Assembly (NCBI RefSeq): GCF_001598035.1
Contig: NZ_CP014835.1
Location: 1-64,000, forward strand
Direction: 5' to 3'
DNA length: 64,000 nt
Origin: Streptococcus halotolerans
GTDB taxonomy: Bacteria; Bacillota; Bacilli; Lactobacillales; Streptococcaceae
Part shown: in pieces, positions 9,867-18,096 of the stretch
Numbering within the stretch: position 1 is the stretch's first letter
Layout of the letters: each line of letters begins with the position of its first letter
Notes under the pieces: model-generated
What the model was told of the DNA's origin: nothing
Seen by the model: the letters and a program-made list of their open reading frames with translations, nothing else
The model's database searches: none
Translations under genes and position numbers: made by a program

Positions 9867-10165
9867 ATTGCATTAACAACATTGATGTTCTTTTTTGGCT
9901 TGATGGTCCTTGAGACTGTCGTCTTTTCTTTGTTGGCGTTGAACAAAGGGATTTTTCAGATGCTATTTATATAGTGACTTCGGACAGGCTTATCAAGCTA
10001 GGCAGCGGCTGGCCTTATTTGAAATAAGGCAGAACAGTTTCTAGTTGTTACTATGCTGAGATCACCTTTTTGGGAGAGACAAAAACTCGTCTTATCGTGT
10101 CTAGCGATTTTTTGTTTTCACTGTTCACTATACGAGGAGTCTGTCAACCTGTTTCAAAAACACTT
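9867..10165. other. Intergenic region with two hairpins
   Basis: No gene. It holds the short hairpin GCCTTATTT-G-AAATAAGGC at 10012-10030. At about 10084-10136 a degenerate inverted repeat contains the TTTTCACTGT-CACT core also seen at 3238-3254. The second probably terminates the minus-strand phosphatase operon. Confidence 0.5.
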
Positions 10166-10789
10166 TTAGTTATTATAATGACTGGTATCATTCCAGAGTT
10201 TTAAAGTATAGTGTTTTAAGTCATCAGTTTCTAATATAGTCAAACTGGCATTGTCCAAGCCGCCATTTGCTCGTAATAAAGCTGGTTCAAATCCAAGTAG
10301 ACTTCGAATAGAAGCTGTCAGGTGAGCACCGTGTCCGACAAGAAGTATGTTGTCAAGGTTCTTATCGATATTCTCTTGTAAGAAAATTTTTAGACGATGG
10401 GTTGCCTGATAGACTGATTCTGCATCAAAGTTTTGTGCTCTAAAGACACCTAGATTGTGGCGGAACGCATGGATTTGAGAGGGGTAAATAGCTTCAATGA
10501 GACTGATTTTTTGTCCCTCAAGTTTACCAAGGTTCCATTCTCTCAAGGCTTTTGTTTCGATAATATCCTTGGGAGAATGATTGTGATCCATGATCAATCT
10601 AGCGGTGTCTGTAGCTCGTTTCAAATCACTTGAATAGACTTTGTCGAAGTGAACATTTGTTAATCGTTGTCCTAATTTTACAATGGTATCGTAGGAGTCT
10701 TCAAGCAGGGGAGAGTCACCGTTTGCACCTTGAAAACGTCCTTCCGCATTCCATTGGGTTCTACCATGTCGTACAAAATATAGTTTCAT
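10166..10789 (-). CDS. Histidine phosphatase (phosphoglycerate mutase family)
   Basis: A 207-residue protein with the branch-1 histidine phosphatase signature near the N-terminus (YFVRHGRTQWNAEGRFQG), whose His is transiently phosphorylated, and a second catalytic His in LLVGHGAHLTASIRS. It is shorter than true cofactor-dependent glycolytic phosphoglycerate mutases, so it is more likely a phosphatase on a small phosphorylated substrate. It begins two bases after the yccF-like gene, in the operon 12474 to 10166 on the minus strand. AAGGAG precedes its ATG. Confidence 0.9.
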   Translation of the reverse strand: MKLYFVRHGRTQWNAEGRFQGANGDSPLLEDSYDTIVKLGQRLTNVHFDKVYSSDLKRATDTARLIMDHNHSPKDIIETKALREWNLGKLEGQKISLIEAIYPSQIHAFRHNLGVFRAQNFDAESVYQATHRLKIFLQENIDKNLDNILLVGHGAHLTASIRSLLGFEPALLRANGGLDNASLTILETDDLKHYTLKLWNDTSHYNN

Positions 10790-10791
10790 AG

Positions 10792-11157
10792 TTACTCCTT
10801 GATAATTGTTATGCCAAAGGGAAAAAGGCTAATTTGGGTTAGTTTCAAACATTGCTTGGCAAAAGGAATGCCAATAATAGTGATGCAAAGGAAGAAGGCA
10901 GACGTTAAGTGAAGTAGCGCCAATTCCCAACCAAAGAGAAGAATCCAGATAAGATTGAGAAATAGACTCGATCCTCTATTAGAGAGGATTACTTCTTTTC
11001 CAAAAGGGAAAAGACCAAAACGGGCAATCTTGAAACATTGCAGACCTAAAGGTATCCCAACAATGGTGACACAAAGCAGAATACCAATGAATGACCAGAT
11101 GATAAAAGCCCAAAGACCAGCAAACAAGAACCAAATAACATTTCCAATAAATGACAT
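10792..11157 (-). CDS. yccF: YccF-domain inner membrane protein
   Basis: A 121-residue integral membrane protein built from two copies of the YccF repeat. Each copy has a hydrophobic pair of helices followed by the signature GIPLGLQCFKIARFGLFPFG in the first half and GIPFAKQCLKLTQISLFPFG in the second. The function of the family is unknown. AAGGAG precedes the ATG. It is packed tightly between the EbsC-like gene and the histidine phosphatase gene, so all should be co-transcribed. Confidence 0.88.
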   Translation of the reverse strand: MSFIGNVIWFLFAGLWAFIIWSFIGILLCVTIVGIPLGLQCFKIARFGLFPFGKEVILSNRGSSLFLNLIWILLFGWELALLHLTSAFFLCITIIGIPFAKQCLKLTQISLFPFGITIIKE

Positions 11158-11158
11158 A

Positions 11159-11632
11159 TTACTCCTTTATATCAGCAAATTTCGCTTGAACAAAATCGGC
11201 TAAGGTTTGGCTATCAACCCTAATGGACCGACCAATTTCGCCACCAGATACAACCATTTTTCCTTTTTCAAGAGCCACCTCATCAATAAAGATAGGAAAA
11301 TGGTGCTTCTGACGAATGCCAACGGGATTGTTAGCACCGTGGACATAGCCAGTTGTTTTTTGCAGCTCTTTTTGAGGAATCATGTGAACTTTTTTATTAC
11401 CAGAAATCTTAGCCAGTTTCTTCTCAGATAAATGTTCTGTTAAGGGGACAATACCAATGATTGGGCCGGTTTTGTCTCCGATTAAAGCGAGTGTTTTAAA
11501 AATATCCTCTCTTTGGATATCTTCTGGAAGTTGGCCTGTCTTAGCATTGACGACAAGACTATCATGCTGGATACCGGCCTTATCGAGAATTTGATCGACT
11601 AAGGTTTTTTTAATTTTATTCTTCTTACTCAT
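11159..11632 (-). CDS. ybaK: YbaK/EbsC-type Cys-tRNA(Pro) deacylase
   Basis: A 157-residue member of the YbaK/ProX editing family, which hydrolyses cysteine wrongly attached to tRNA-Pro. The sequence shows the conserved lysine-containing strand (DIFKTLALIGD), the loop GYVHGANNPVGIRQKH, and the C-terminal segment VVSGGEIGRSIRVDS that closes the active site. The length is typical of YbaK rather than the insertion domain of ProRS. It overlaps the upstream DUF368 gene by four bases, so the two are translationally coupled. Confidence 0.92.
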   Translation of the reverse strand: MSKKNKIKKTLVDQILDKAGIQHDSLVVNAKTGQLPEDIQREDIFKTLALIGDKTGPIIGIVPLTEHLSEKKLAKISGNKKVHMIPQKELQKTTGYVHGANNPVGIRQKHHFPIFIDEVALEKGKMVVSGGEIGRSIRVDSQTLADFVQAKFADIKE

Positions 11633-12474
11633 TTTTTGTATTTTCCTTCAAGACGACTCATCCAAGCACCTAGAGCAATCCCTGCTACAAATAAGATGAA
11701 AGAAAAGACGAAGGTACTAAAACCTGCACCTGCATAGGAAATGCTTTCAGCTGAACGAGGATTCGGCAAAATAATTAAAAGGGTACTTGATGTTACCAAA
11801 CCTAAAATAAAATGATAAACACGAGAGTGATAGTTTTCGAGCGCATAATCCATCACTTTTGAAAAGAGAATCATGGTGATGGCTCCACCGATAGCGATGG
11901 GAAGAAAAACACCCGTTAAATCCAAAGTTTTAAAGCCTATAAGCATAGGACTGTAGAGTCCCATAATTAAGAGAAGGTTGGATGGGCTTAGGCCAGGGAC
12001 TAGAACTCCCAGAGCAATAAGTGCCCCAGCCAAGATGAAACTAGCAAAGCTTGCTGGAATGGTACCGACTAAGTCGTTGAGGAAGAACAAAAGGAGTCCT
12101 GAAACGACGAAAGTGACCACTAAAATGCCCCAATCGGTTCTGTCACGATGACCGTCAGAAGTGGCTTCTTGCCAAAGTGAGGGAAGAGTCCCAACGATAG
12201 CTCCAGTAAAAGCCCAAAGGGTAGCGACTTGATGATTGGCTAATAACCACTCAAGTGGCGTTGAAAACAGGGCGATGCCTAGAATACCCCCAATACCAAC
12301 CGGTAGGAAAAAGAGAATATTTTTAAGAAAATCACGAGTCGGATGAGCTAAAAACGCAATGATTTTTTGGTAAAGTCCCAAAATGGATGCTAGTACACCA
12401 CCAGAGACACCTGGCAGGATAAAACCAAGTGCAATAATAATACCTTTAGCCAAGCGGCTAAGCCATGCAAACAT
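11629..12474 (-). CDS. DUF368 membrane protein, probable undecaprenyl-phosphate translocase (PopT type)
   Basis: A 281-residue polytopic membrane protein with about eight to nine helices. It has the family's paired motifs near the start (LGFILPGVSGGVLASILGLY) and in the middle (LGVLVPGLSPSNLLLIMGLY), an internal duplication typical of DUF368. Members called PopT recycle undecaprenyl phosphate across the membrane for cell-wall synthesis; assignment here is by family only. The ATG at 12474 has GGAGG five bases upstream, so a TTG four codons earlier is not used. First gene of the operon running to 10166. Confidence 0.85.
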   Translation of the reverse strand: MFAWLSRLAKGIIIALGFILPGVSGGVLASILGLYQKIIAFLAHPTRDFLKNILFFLPVGIGGILGIALFSTPLEWLLANHQVATLWAFTGAIVGTLPSLWQEATSDGHRDRTDWGILVVTFVVSGLLLFFLNDLVGTIPASFASFILAGALIALGVLVPGLSPSNLLLIMGLYSPMLIGFKTLDLTGVFLPIAIGGAITMILFSKVMDYALENYHSRVYHFILGLVTSSTLLIILPNPRSAESISYAGAGFSTFVFSFILFVAGIALGAWMSRLEGKYKK

Positions 12475-12533
12475 ATATGCCTCCAAATATAATAAAAAAA
12501 TAGTATAACTTAAATTATACCATTTTTATGCCG

Positions 12534-13478
12534 TTATAGCTGATTATAATAGGTTTGAACCAGTTGTGCGAAATCATCAACAGTATAATCTACTCCCCAG
12601 TAATAATTGGCCATGCTAGTCCAATAGTCGACAGGATCAGTGTGATCAGTACCTCCGAGATACCTAGAGACCATATCATGAGTCCAGATGGTTCCTTGTC
12701 CATCTTTTTGAGCTACCGTGAGTGGTAGATGGTAATGATGCAATTGTTTAGCAGTGTAGTAAGCTGCGTTAGCTAACTGTCTTGAAAAACCTTCTGAACT
12801 GTTTTCTCTGGTCATTTCGAATTGGATATAGCTAGGATTTGCCTTAGGGCCAGCACCTTGTGCCATAAAATTAGGATCTGCAATCATTAAAATGTGGCTG
12901 GCATCGATGAAGCTATGGACAAAGACACCGGATGATTGATAATTTGCTTTCATGTAATGAATTTCATCATCGATAGTTGACCCGTCATTGCCAGTTTCGT
13001 GAATAATAATACCTTTTGGTTGGCGGCTAGGATTGAGATAGGGCATTTTTGCAAAACGCTTGATCATCTGTTTGGAACCTTTGATTTTGGGATAGCCTAA
13101 GTCAGCAACAGATTGGTTAATAGGATTTTCTTGAGTAATAGCCAGTTGGTTGGCTAGGGTATAATATTGCCGGCCATTAACCGTAAAACCAGCAAAGAGA
13201 TGAGTGGTTCCTTTGACCCGTTTTTCCCGATAAGCAGTGATGGTAACTGTTTCCTGTTGAGAAAATGGGTTGCTAGCTTGCCGGAATTGGGAATCAAATA
13301 GTTTTTGCTCGTGAGTAATGTTAGCCAGTTGATGCGTCTGATAGTGGAGTTGCTCTTTAGACTTGAAATACTGGAATACCGTCAATCCAGTTAACACAAT
13401 AACGATGAGAGAGAGTAGAGCGATTATTTTTTGCTTGTTTTGGTTAGAAGGCTTATGCCGTTTTTGGTATCTTTGCAT
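12534..13478 (-). CDS. Membrane-anchored N-acetylmuramoyl-L-alanine amidase (Amidase_2)
   Basis: A 314-residue protein with a basic N-terminus, one membrane helix (IIALLSLIVIVLTGLTVFQYF) and an extracellular Amidase_2/PGRP-like domain. Zinc and catalytic residues are visible in KGIIIHETGN, in FVHSFIDASHIL, and in WTHDMVSRYLGGTDHTDPVDYW near the C-terminus. It should cut the bond between muramic acid and L-alanine in peptidoglycan and act at the outer face of the membrane. The gene stands alone. Its ribosome site is weak. A wall-remodelling role fits the nearby GH25 lysozyme gene. Confidence 0.9.
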   Translation of the reverse strand: MQRYQKRHKPSNQNKQKIIALLSLIVIVLTGLTVFQYFKSKEQLHYQTHQLANITHEQKLFDSQFRQASNPFSQQETVTITAYREKRVKGTTHLFAGFTVNGRQYYTLANQLAITQENPINQSVADLGYPKIKGSKQMIKRFAKMPYLNPSRQPKGIIIHETGNDGSTIDDEIHYMKANYQSSGVFVHSFIDASHILMIADPNFMAQGAGPKANPSYIQFEMTRENSSEGFSRQLANAAYYTAKQLHHYHLPLTVAQKDGQGTIWTHDMVSRYLGGTDHTDPVDYWTSMANYYWGVDYTVDDFAQLVQTYYNQL

Positions 13479-13520
13479 AAGCTATAGTTTACCATAATCT
13501 CTTTTAAAGGAAACTTAAAT

Positions 13521-14078
13521 TTATTTAGGGAGAAAGATCCTATTAGCCTGAGCTGATACTAAGAGAACCAGGCTAGTGACTACAAGAATGAGCGTTGCTA
13601 GGCCAGCAATACCATTGACACTCAAGGAGTACCAGAGGGCTGACATCCCTTTGGGAGCGTATGATCCCCAGAAAATAACTCCTGCTAGGAAATGCCAGAA
13701 GTATCGTACACCGACGGCTAGTAAACTAGCCAAAAGACCAGTGATAATGGCTGTTTTGGTTTGCTTTGACCGAATAGCCGTTTGAAAGGAATTGGCAAAA
13801 ATACCTGCCAAGCCCATTGAAACAAAAGCTAGGATATATTCTATTAATACTTGAGAGAAAGCTAAATAGTAAACTTTTCCAAGAACAAAATGCATGAGCC
13901 CCCAAAGCAATCCGGATAATAGTCCATATTTTGGACCACGACGTAGTGCAAGGACAATCAATGGTATGGCGCCAAAGGAGGGAGAGAACCAGTTTGCAAA
14001 ATCAGGTATAAAGGAGAGCAACATTGCTAAGGCAGCAAAGATGGCCGCTTCCACTAAGGCACTAAGATTTTTCGACAT
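13521..14078 (-). CDS. thiT: ThiT, thiamine-specific ECF transporter S component
   Basis: A 185-residue protein with six membrane helices that captures thiamine and works with the shared EcfA-A'-T module encoded elsewhere. Family features include the helix start LSALVEAAIFAALAMLLSFIP, the loop FGAIPLIVLALRRGPKYG and the aromatic thiamine-site region VRYFWHFLAGVIFWGSYAPKG. I chose the ATG at 14078, seven bases after AAAGGAG; the frame extends upstream into the riboswitch. Control by the TPP riboswitch at 14128-14214 confirms the substrate. Confidence 0.95.
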   Translation of the reverse strand: MSKNLSALVEAAIFAALAMLLSFIPDFANWFSPSFGAIPLIVLALRRGPKYGLLSGLLWGLMHFVLGKVYYLAFSQVLIEYILAFVSMGLAGIFANSFQTAIRSKQTKTAIITGLLASLLAVGVRYFWHFLAGVIFWGSYAPKGMSALWYSLSVNGIAGLATLILVVTSLVLLVSAQANRIFLPK

Positions 14079-14081
14079 AAA

Positions 14082-14111
14082 AAGACTCCTTTTCAACAAA
14101 GAGGGAGTCTT
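14082..14111 (-). promoter_or_regulatory. Expression-platform hairpin hiding the thiT ribosome site
   Basis: On the minus strand AAGACTCC (from 14111) pairs perfectly with GGAGTCTT (to 14082). The second arm contains the GGAG of the thiT Shine-Dalgarno site, and T residues follow. TPP binding upstream would favour this stem and block translation or end transcription. Confidence 0.7.
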
Positions 14112-14127
14112 ACCAAGTTCATCATGA

Positions 14128-14214
14128 CACAATTCCTACGCTGGTACTAACCAGATCAGGTTGATAAGGATTCCACACGCATGTGGTCTCAGCCAAAAAA
14201 GGCACTCCCTTGTG
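14128..14214 (-). promoter_or_regulatory. TPP riboswitch (THI element)
   Basis: Read on the minus strand, the leader has all conserved parts of a THI box. P1 is CACAA...TTGTG. Then come GGAGTGCC, GGCTGAGA, a variable P3 hairpin (CCACATGCGTGTGG), ACCTGATCTGGTTAG and TACCAGCGTAGG. It lies 49 bases before the thiT start and represses it when thiamine pyrophosphate is plentiful. Confidence 0.95.
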
Positions 14215-14302
14215 ATATTTAATTTTAGATATGATTTATATAATAAATGATACCGATTACAGCTAGTCTAACGAAAAAAAAACAACCTGTCAATAGATTG
14301 TT

Positions 14303-15172
14303 TTACTCTTGTGCCTCTCTACTAGGTTTTCTACCGAATAATTTCTTATAAGTTGATCCGATATCTTGGTTACTAGCAATCTGATTCAAATCAAGTGGTT
14401 TATCAAAACCGTCAAGGTAGCCTTGAGAGGTGTACTGATGGAGATCATAGTCGAGGTGTGTATTGGGATCCTCTTCGTAGTAACCTGAGTCAGTACCGTA
14501 GGTTGGGAACCAAATGGCATCAAACTTATCAATGGCGATACGATGTTCCTCCATAAAATAAGTTCCAATGTAGATACCGATATTTTTTGCTCCTTGTTTT
14601 TCAAGTTCACTTCGGAAGGCTTCCACACCCTTGTTCATATTGTCCATCGTTTTTTCTTCAACATCTAACCAGTAGTAGGTTGGTTTGTAAGGCTTAGACT
14701 TTTTATAGAGGATACGGGCTTCCTCTTTCATCTCTTTAACACTAGTTCCCATGACATAGGCATAGACTGCGACAGGGATACCACGTTTTTGAAATTCCTG
14801 GATATGTTTTTTATAAGATTTATCAACGCCTTTAGCGTTGGTAGCATTATTATCAATTCCAATACCTGATCCTCCAAAGACACGAACAATTACCCCAGAA
14901 ATATTTTTTGATAGGGTGTCGTAGTCAATTTCTTCAGGCAATTGCCATCCAGAAATGTCAATGATGGGGTCAAGGGAAGTAATCGCTTCTTCTTTTTCTG
15001 TACTTGTTGCTGTTTTACCTTTAGGGGCACTACTTATGGTTGGTATGGTCGCCTTGGCAGCATTTAATTGCACTGAGCGGGCAAACATAGCATAAGATTT
15101 TGCAATTACCAATATCAAAATAGGTAAACCTAAGAGTATCAAAGCAACCGGTGGCTTAATTCTCTTTCTCAT
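14303..15172 (-). CDS. GH25 lysozyme (1,4-beta-N-acetylmuramidase), membrane anchored
   Basis: A 289-residue protein with a basic start and one N-terminal membrane helix (PPVALILLGLPILILVIA), then a Thr/Ser/Lys-rich linker and a GH25 domain from about residue 70. Catalytic acidic residues fall in IIDISGWQ and YYWLDVEEK, and the barrel ends with FDAIWFPTYG and DYDLHQYTSQGYLDGF. It should cleave the MurNAc-GlcNAc bond of the cell's own peptidoglycan. No choline- or LysM-type binding repeats are present, so the membrane helix holds it in place. A housekeeping wall hydrolase is more likely than a phage lysin. Confidence 0.92.
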   Translation of the reverse strand: MRKRIKPPVALILLGLPILILVIAKSYAMFARSVQLNAAKATIPTISSAPKGKTATSTEKEEAITSLDPIIDISGWQLPEEIDYDTLSKNISGVIVRVFGGSGIGIDNNATNAKGVDKSYKKHIQEFQKRGIPVAVYAYVMGTSVKEMKEEARILYKKSKPYKPTYYWLDVEEKTMDNMNKGVEAFRSELEKQGAKNIGIYIGTYFMEEHRIAIDKFDAIWFPTYGTDSGYYEEDPNTHLDYDLHQYTSQGYLDGFDKPLDLNQIASNQDIGSTYKKLFGRKPSREAQE

Positions 15173-15366
15173 CTTCGTTATATTGTAACTTAAAAAATAT
15201 AAAAAATCAAAGTAACTGGCCTTGAAAAGCGATAGTAAAGCTATTTTGTCACATAATTGTCATATTTTAATAGTTTTAAATTATAACCAAGTATAGAAAA
15301 GATATATTCTTCAACTATAAGGGTACTTGTTAGAATGAAGTCATAAAATAATTGGGAGAATATTTT

Positions 15367-16442
15367 ATGCTTGAGAAACATTTTGAACAGGTCGGTTCTT
15401 TCTTAAGGTCAAAAGTTTTGAAGAATGCACGTAAGGCTTACGAACTGGAACACTTTCGACAAAAGATTTAAAGTCTGCTGAAGATATTGCCATAAAGGAT
15501 TTGGTTGATAAACAAATAGCTGCTGGTTAAAAAAAGACGGATGGCGGATGTCGTCGTGCTTATTGGCACTTGGATTTTTTTAGAGATTATAGGACATCGA
15601 GCATGTGCAAGCCCCTTCGGGTTACCAGTTTCATGGAGAAGAGACAAAGGCATTTTCTGCTTTAATTTCTGAGAAGACTTCAGGAGACAATCATCCATTT
15701 GTTGCTGCTTACCGGTTTTTGAAATATTATGTTGATACTAAAAACTTGGCTGTTGAAGCTAAATACACTATTCCAGCCCCCTCGCAGTTTTATTTTGAAT
15801 TGATTCGGGACCAAGAGCATGTGACTAAATTAACTGAGATTTATCCTGATTTTGAAGAGCTTCGTTATGATATTAAAGCGGCCTACTTGCAGGTTATTAA
15901 GGATCTGGTAGATGATCATTTTCTGAGTGCCTGGACCCAAGATCAAAAGAAAATTACAGAAGCTGTTCGAGAAGACTTGTCTGAACTGCTTTTAAGGCCG
16001 AATAATGACGTTTATAAAAATGTTCCTGAAGGACCTTTAAACAAGACTCACGTTTGTCGTGGTAATTACCATTCTACTTGGGCATCATCAGGCGGTTATG
16101 GACCAGTTGCAAAAGCGCTATTTACTGATGAAGCTGCGAAAACTTATTTTTTGGAATTTGCCAATAAAGTTTCGGGTAGCTTTGAACCTTTGGCAGCATA
16201 TAGAGTCCTGAAAAAGTAGCCGTCTTAGGCTTGATATATCAAAATGTCCAGAATTGGAAGAGAAAGAACACCTAATTGCTCGTTTTAAAAAGGATAGTAA
16301 GTAATCTTTCTATTAGGACAACTTTGGCTGTCCACCTAATATGATTTTGCTCCATCAGAAAAAGAAAATATTCTAACTGAGGAAAATCAGTGGAAGAAAT
16401 TGGCTCTTATTTAAAGAAATTATCGATGAAGTCTGGCACTGA
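15367..16442 (+). pseudogene. Decayed YxjG/YxjH-type cobalamin-independent methionine synthase-like gene
   Basis: Parts from all three frames add up to a MetE C-terminal-domain-like methyltransferase of the YxjG family. The start is KHFEQVGSFLR at 15367, then VDKQIAAG and RRAYWHLDFF equivalents near 15500-15590. A long intact block follows at 15617-16219 with SGYQFHGEET, DNHPFVAAYRFLKYY and the zinc-site segment HVCRGNYHSTWASSGGYG. Out of frame after that come ISKCPELEEKEHLIARF and ENILTEENQWKKLAL, with a stop at 16440-16442. At least four indels and several stops make it non-functional. These enzymes are often controlled with methionine uptake. Confidence 0.85.
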
Positions 16443-16515
16443 CAATGGGGAGCTGTCGGTTCTAAACGCTTTATATTTTCTGGTCAAATTGAGACAGTTT
16501 TGAGATAATGGGTTT

Positions 16516-17043
16516 ATGAAAAATGAGAAAACATCACGCTTAACGATTCAAAATATTAGTAAAATAGCTATCTTATCCGCCTTGTGTGTGGTTTTACGTT
16601 ATGCTTTTTCAGCCTTGCCTAATATCCAGCCGATCACAGCCTTGTTTATGATTTTAGTAGGAGTTGAAAGTTTGTGGCTTGCTTTTTTGGTGATGGCTTT
16701 GAGTATGCTGATTTCTTCCTTTTTACTAGGTTTTGGTCTCTGGGTTCTCTTCCAGACTTTCAGCTTTGGTGTCATTTTACTAATTTGGAAAATAGTGTTA
16801 ATCAAAAAATGGAATCGTTATTATTTGACGTTTTTTTCAGCTGTTTTAGCCTTCTTGTATGGTATGATTATTGATAGTGTTATGGCTGGTTTCTTTAAAA
16901 TGCCTTGGTGGTCCTATGTGCTGGCTGGACTCCCTTTTAATCTGAACCATGCCTTATCAACACTCGTATTTTACCCAATTTTAGAACATATGTTAAGGAG
17001 ATTTTATCATGAAGAAAGTGTTAAAACCAATCGTAGTCGCTAG
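16516..17043 (+). CDS. ECF transporter S component of uncertain vitamin specificity
   Basis: A 175-residue membrane protein with about five to six helices. An N-terminal S-component-like start (NISKIAILSALCVVLRYAFSALPNIQPITALFMI, read in parts) matches the S components found with DUF4430 lipoproteins. It would bind a small vitamin-like substrate and pair with the shared ECF energising module. It overlaps the lipoprotein gene by 35 bases, so the two are co-translated. Because DUF4430 is related to the transcobalamin C-terminal domain, cobalamin or a corrinoid is a reasonable guess, but no riboswitch confirms it. Confidence 0.7.
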   Translation: MKNEKTSRLTIQNISKIAILSALCVVLRYAFSALPNIQPITALFMILVGVESLWLAFLVMALSMLISSFLLGFGLWVLFQTFSFGVILLIWKIVLIKKWNRYYLTFFSAVLAFLYGMIIDSVMAGFFKMPWWSYVLAGLPFNLNHALSTLVFYPILEHMLRRFYHEESVKTNRSR

Positions 17044-17386
17044 TTCCTTGTTGCTATTAGCAGCATGCTCCAATGATGATGCTAATAAAAAACCAGAATC
17101 TGACGAAGTCAAGGTAACGGTATCTGTCAAACCGCAAGGAGAAAAGGCTGACAAAAAAGAAGTCATTGTTGATAAAGATGATTCGGTCATGGATGCCTTA
17201 GAAGAAGCGCATGACGTGGAAGATGATAATGGCTTTGTAACTGAGATTGATGGTCACAAACAAGACCCCAAGAAAAATCTTTATTGGATGTATAAAGTCA
17301 ATGGAAAAATGCCCAATAAAGGTGCTGAAGAAAACACCGTCAAAAACGGCGATAAAATTGAATTTTACCAAGAAATTTCCAAATAA
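17009..17386 (+). CDS. Lipoprotein with DUF4430 (transcobalamin-like) domain
   Basis: A 125-residue protein with a lipoprotein signal: basic start MKKVLKPIVVASSLLLL, then lipobox LAAC with Cys20. After a short acidic linker, residues 35-122 form a beta-rich DUF4430 domain with the characteristic YWMYKVNGKMPNKGAEENTV and NGDKIEFYQ. It would sit on the outer face of the membrane after Lgt and Lsp processing and pass its ligand to the S component encoded just upstream. AAGGAG precedes the ATG. Followed by a terminator at 17396. Confidence 0.85.
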   Translation: MKKVLKPIVVASSLLLLAACSNDDANKKPESDEVKVTVSVKPQGEKADKKEVIVDKDDSVMDALEEAHDVEDDNGFVTEIDGHKQDPKKNLYWMYKVNGKMPNKGAEENTVKNGDKIEFYQEISK

Positions 17387-17395
17387 TTGAGTCAG

Positions 17396-17430
17396 ACGGA
17401 CATTGATGATGCTATCAGTGTCCGTTTATT
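17396..17430 (+). terminator. Terminator after DUF4430 lipoprotein gene
   Basis: Arms ACGGACA (17396-17402) and TGTCCGT (17419-17425) with further GAT/ATC pairing inside and a T-rich tail. Confidence 0.7.
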
Positions 17431-17636
17431 GCTATGCGACTTTCAAATCTGTTTTACGCTAAAAGTGGCAAACCCAAGAAACAGCCTGTGAAATGGGCTT
17501 CCATTTGCAGATAATCCTTCTAAAGGATAGCAAAAGGACAAATAGTAGAAAAAAAGACCTAGCCCTGTTTAATACAGAACTAAGTCCCTTTCATCATTAA
17601 TTATTCTACTCTTAGGGTCAGTGCAGGTGTTTGTGG

Positions 17637-17864
17637 TTATAAGTCGTCTGTATTTGCACGTTCATCAAGCGCTTTGTCTAAACCGATAAAAAGAATGATA
17701 CCGATAATCAAGTAATAGAATAAAGGTGCGAAAGGTGCAAAAATACCTGTGGCAATAAGCAACCACTGAGCAAAAATGGTCTCGTTTGTAAACATTTGAT
17801 AGATCCCAAAGATGACATGAATAATACATAAAATCAACCAAATTGTAACTCTTTTTGTAAACAT
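17637..17864 (-). CDS. Small membrane protein of unknown function
   Basis: A 75-residue protein starting MFTKRVTIWLILCIIHVIFG with two to three hydrophobic helices and an acidic tail ending DERANTDDL. I chose the ATG at 17864 because GAAAGGAG lies nine bases upstream; the frame runs 18 codons further without another good site. I recognise no family. It is monocistronic and converges on the DUF4430 gene. Confidence 0.65.
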   Translation of the reverse strand: MFTKRVTIWLILCIIHVIFGIYQMFTNETIFAQWLLIATGIFAPFAPLFYYLIIGIILFIGLDKALDERANTDDL

Positions 17865-18096
17865 ACCAATCACTCCTTTCGTTAAGTCTATTATACCTCT
17901 GTCTTTTAGGGGATTCAACGAATATCATAAGGTTCCGATAAAAGCTTCTAAAACCCTAGGTTTGTTTCAACACGCTTATCATCAGTGGTTAGGTTTAATA
18001 TTGATAAGAGGTCCTTTAGCTTTCTTATCAGAATAAACTTCAAGTGATCAATCATATCCATCTTGGACTTTCATAGAGAAAGCCTGCAGTTGTAGT

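Noticed and set aside
16441..16515. Possible short gene or transposase end behind the YxjG relic
   Set aside because: Only about 75 bases, with stops in all frames; too little to support anything.
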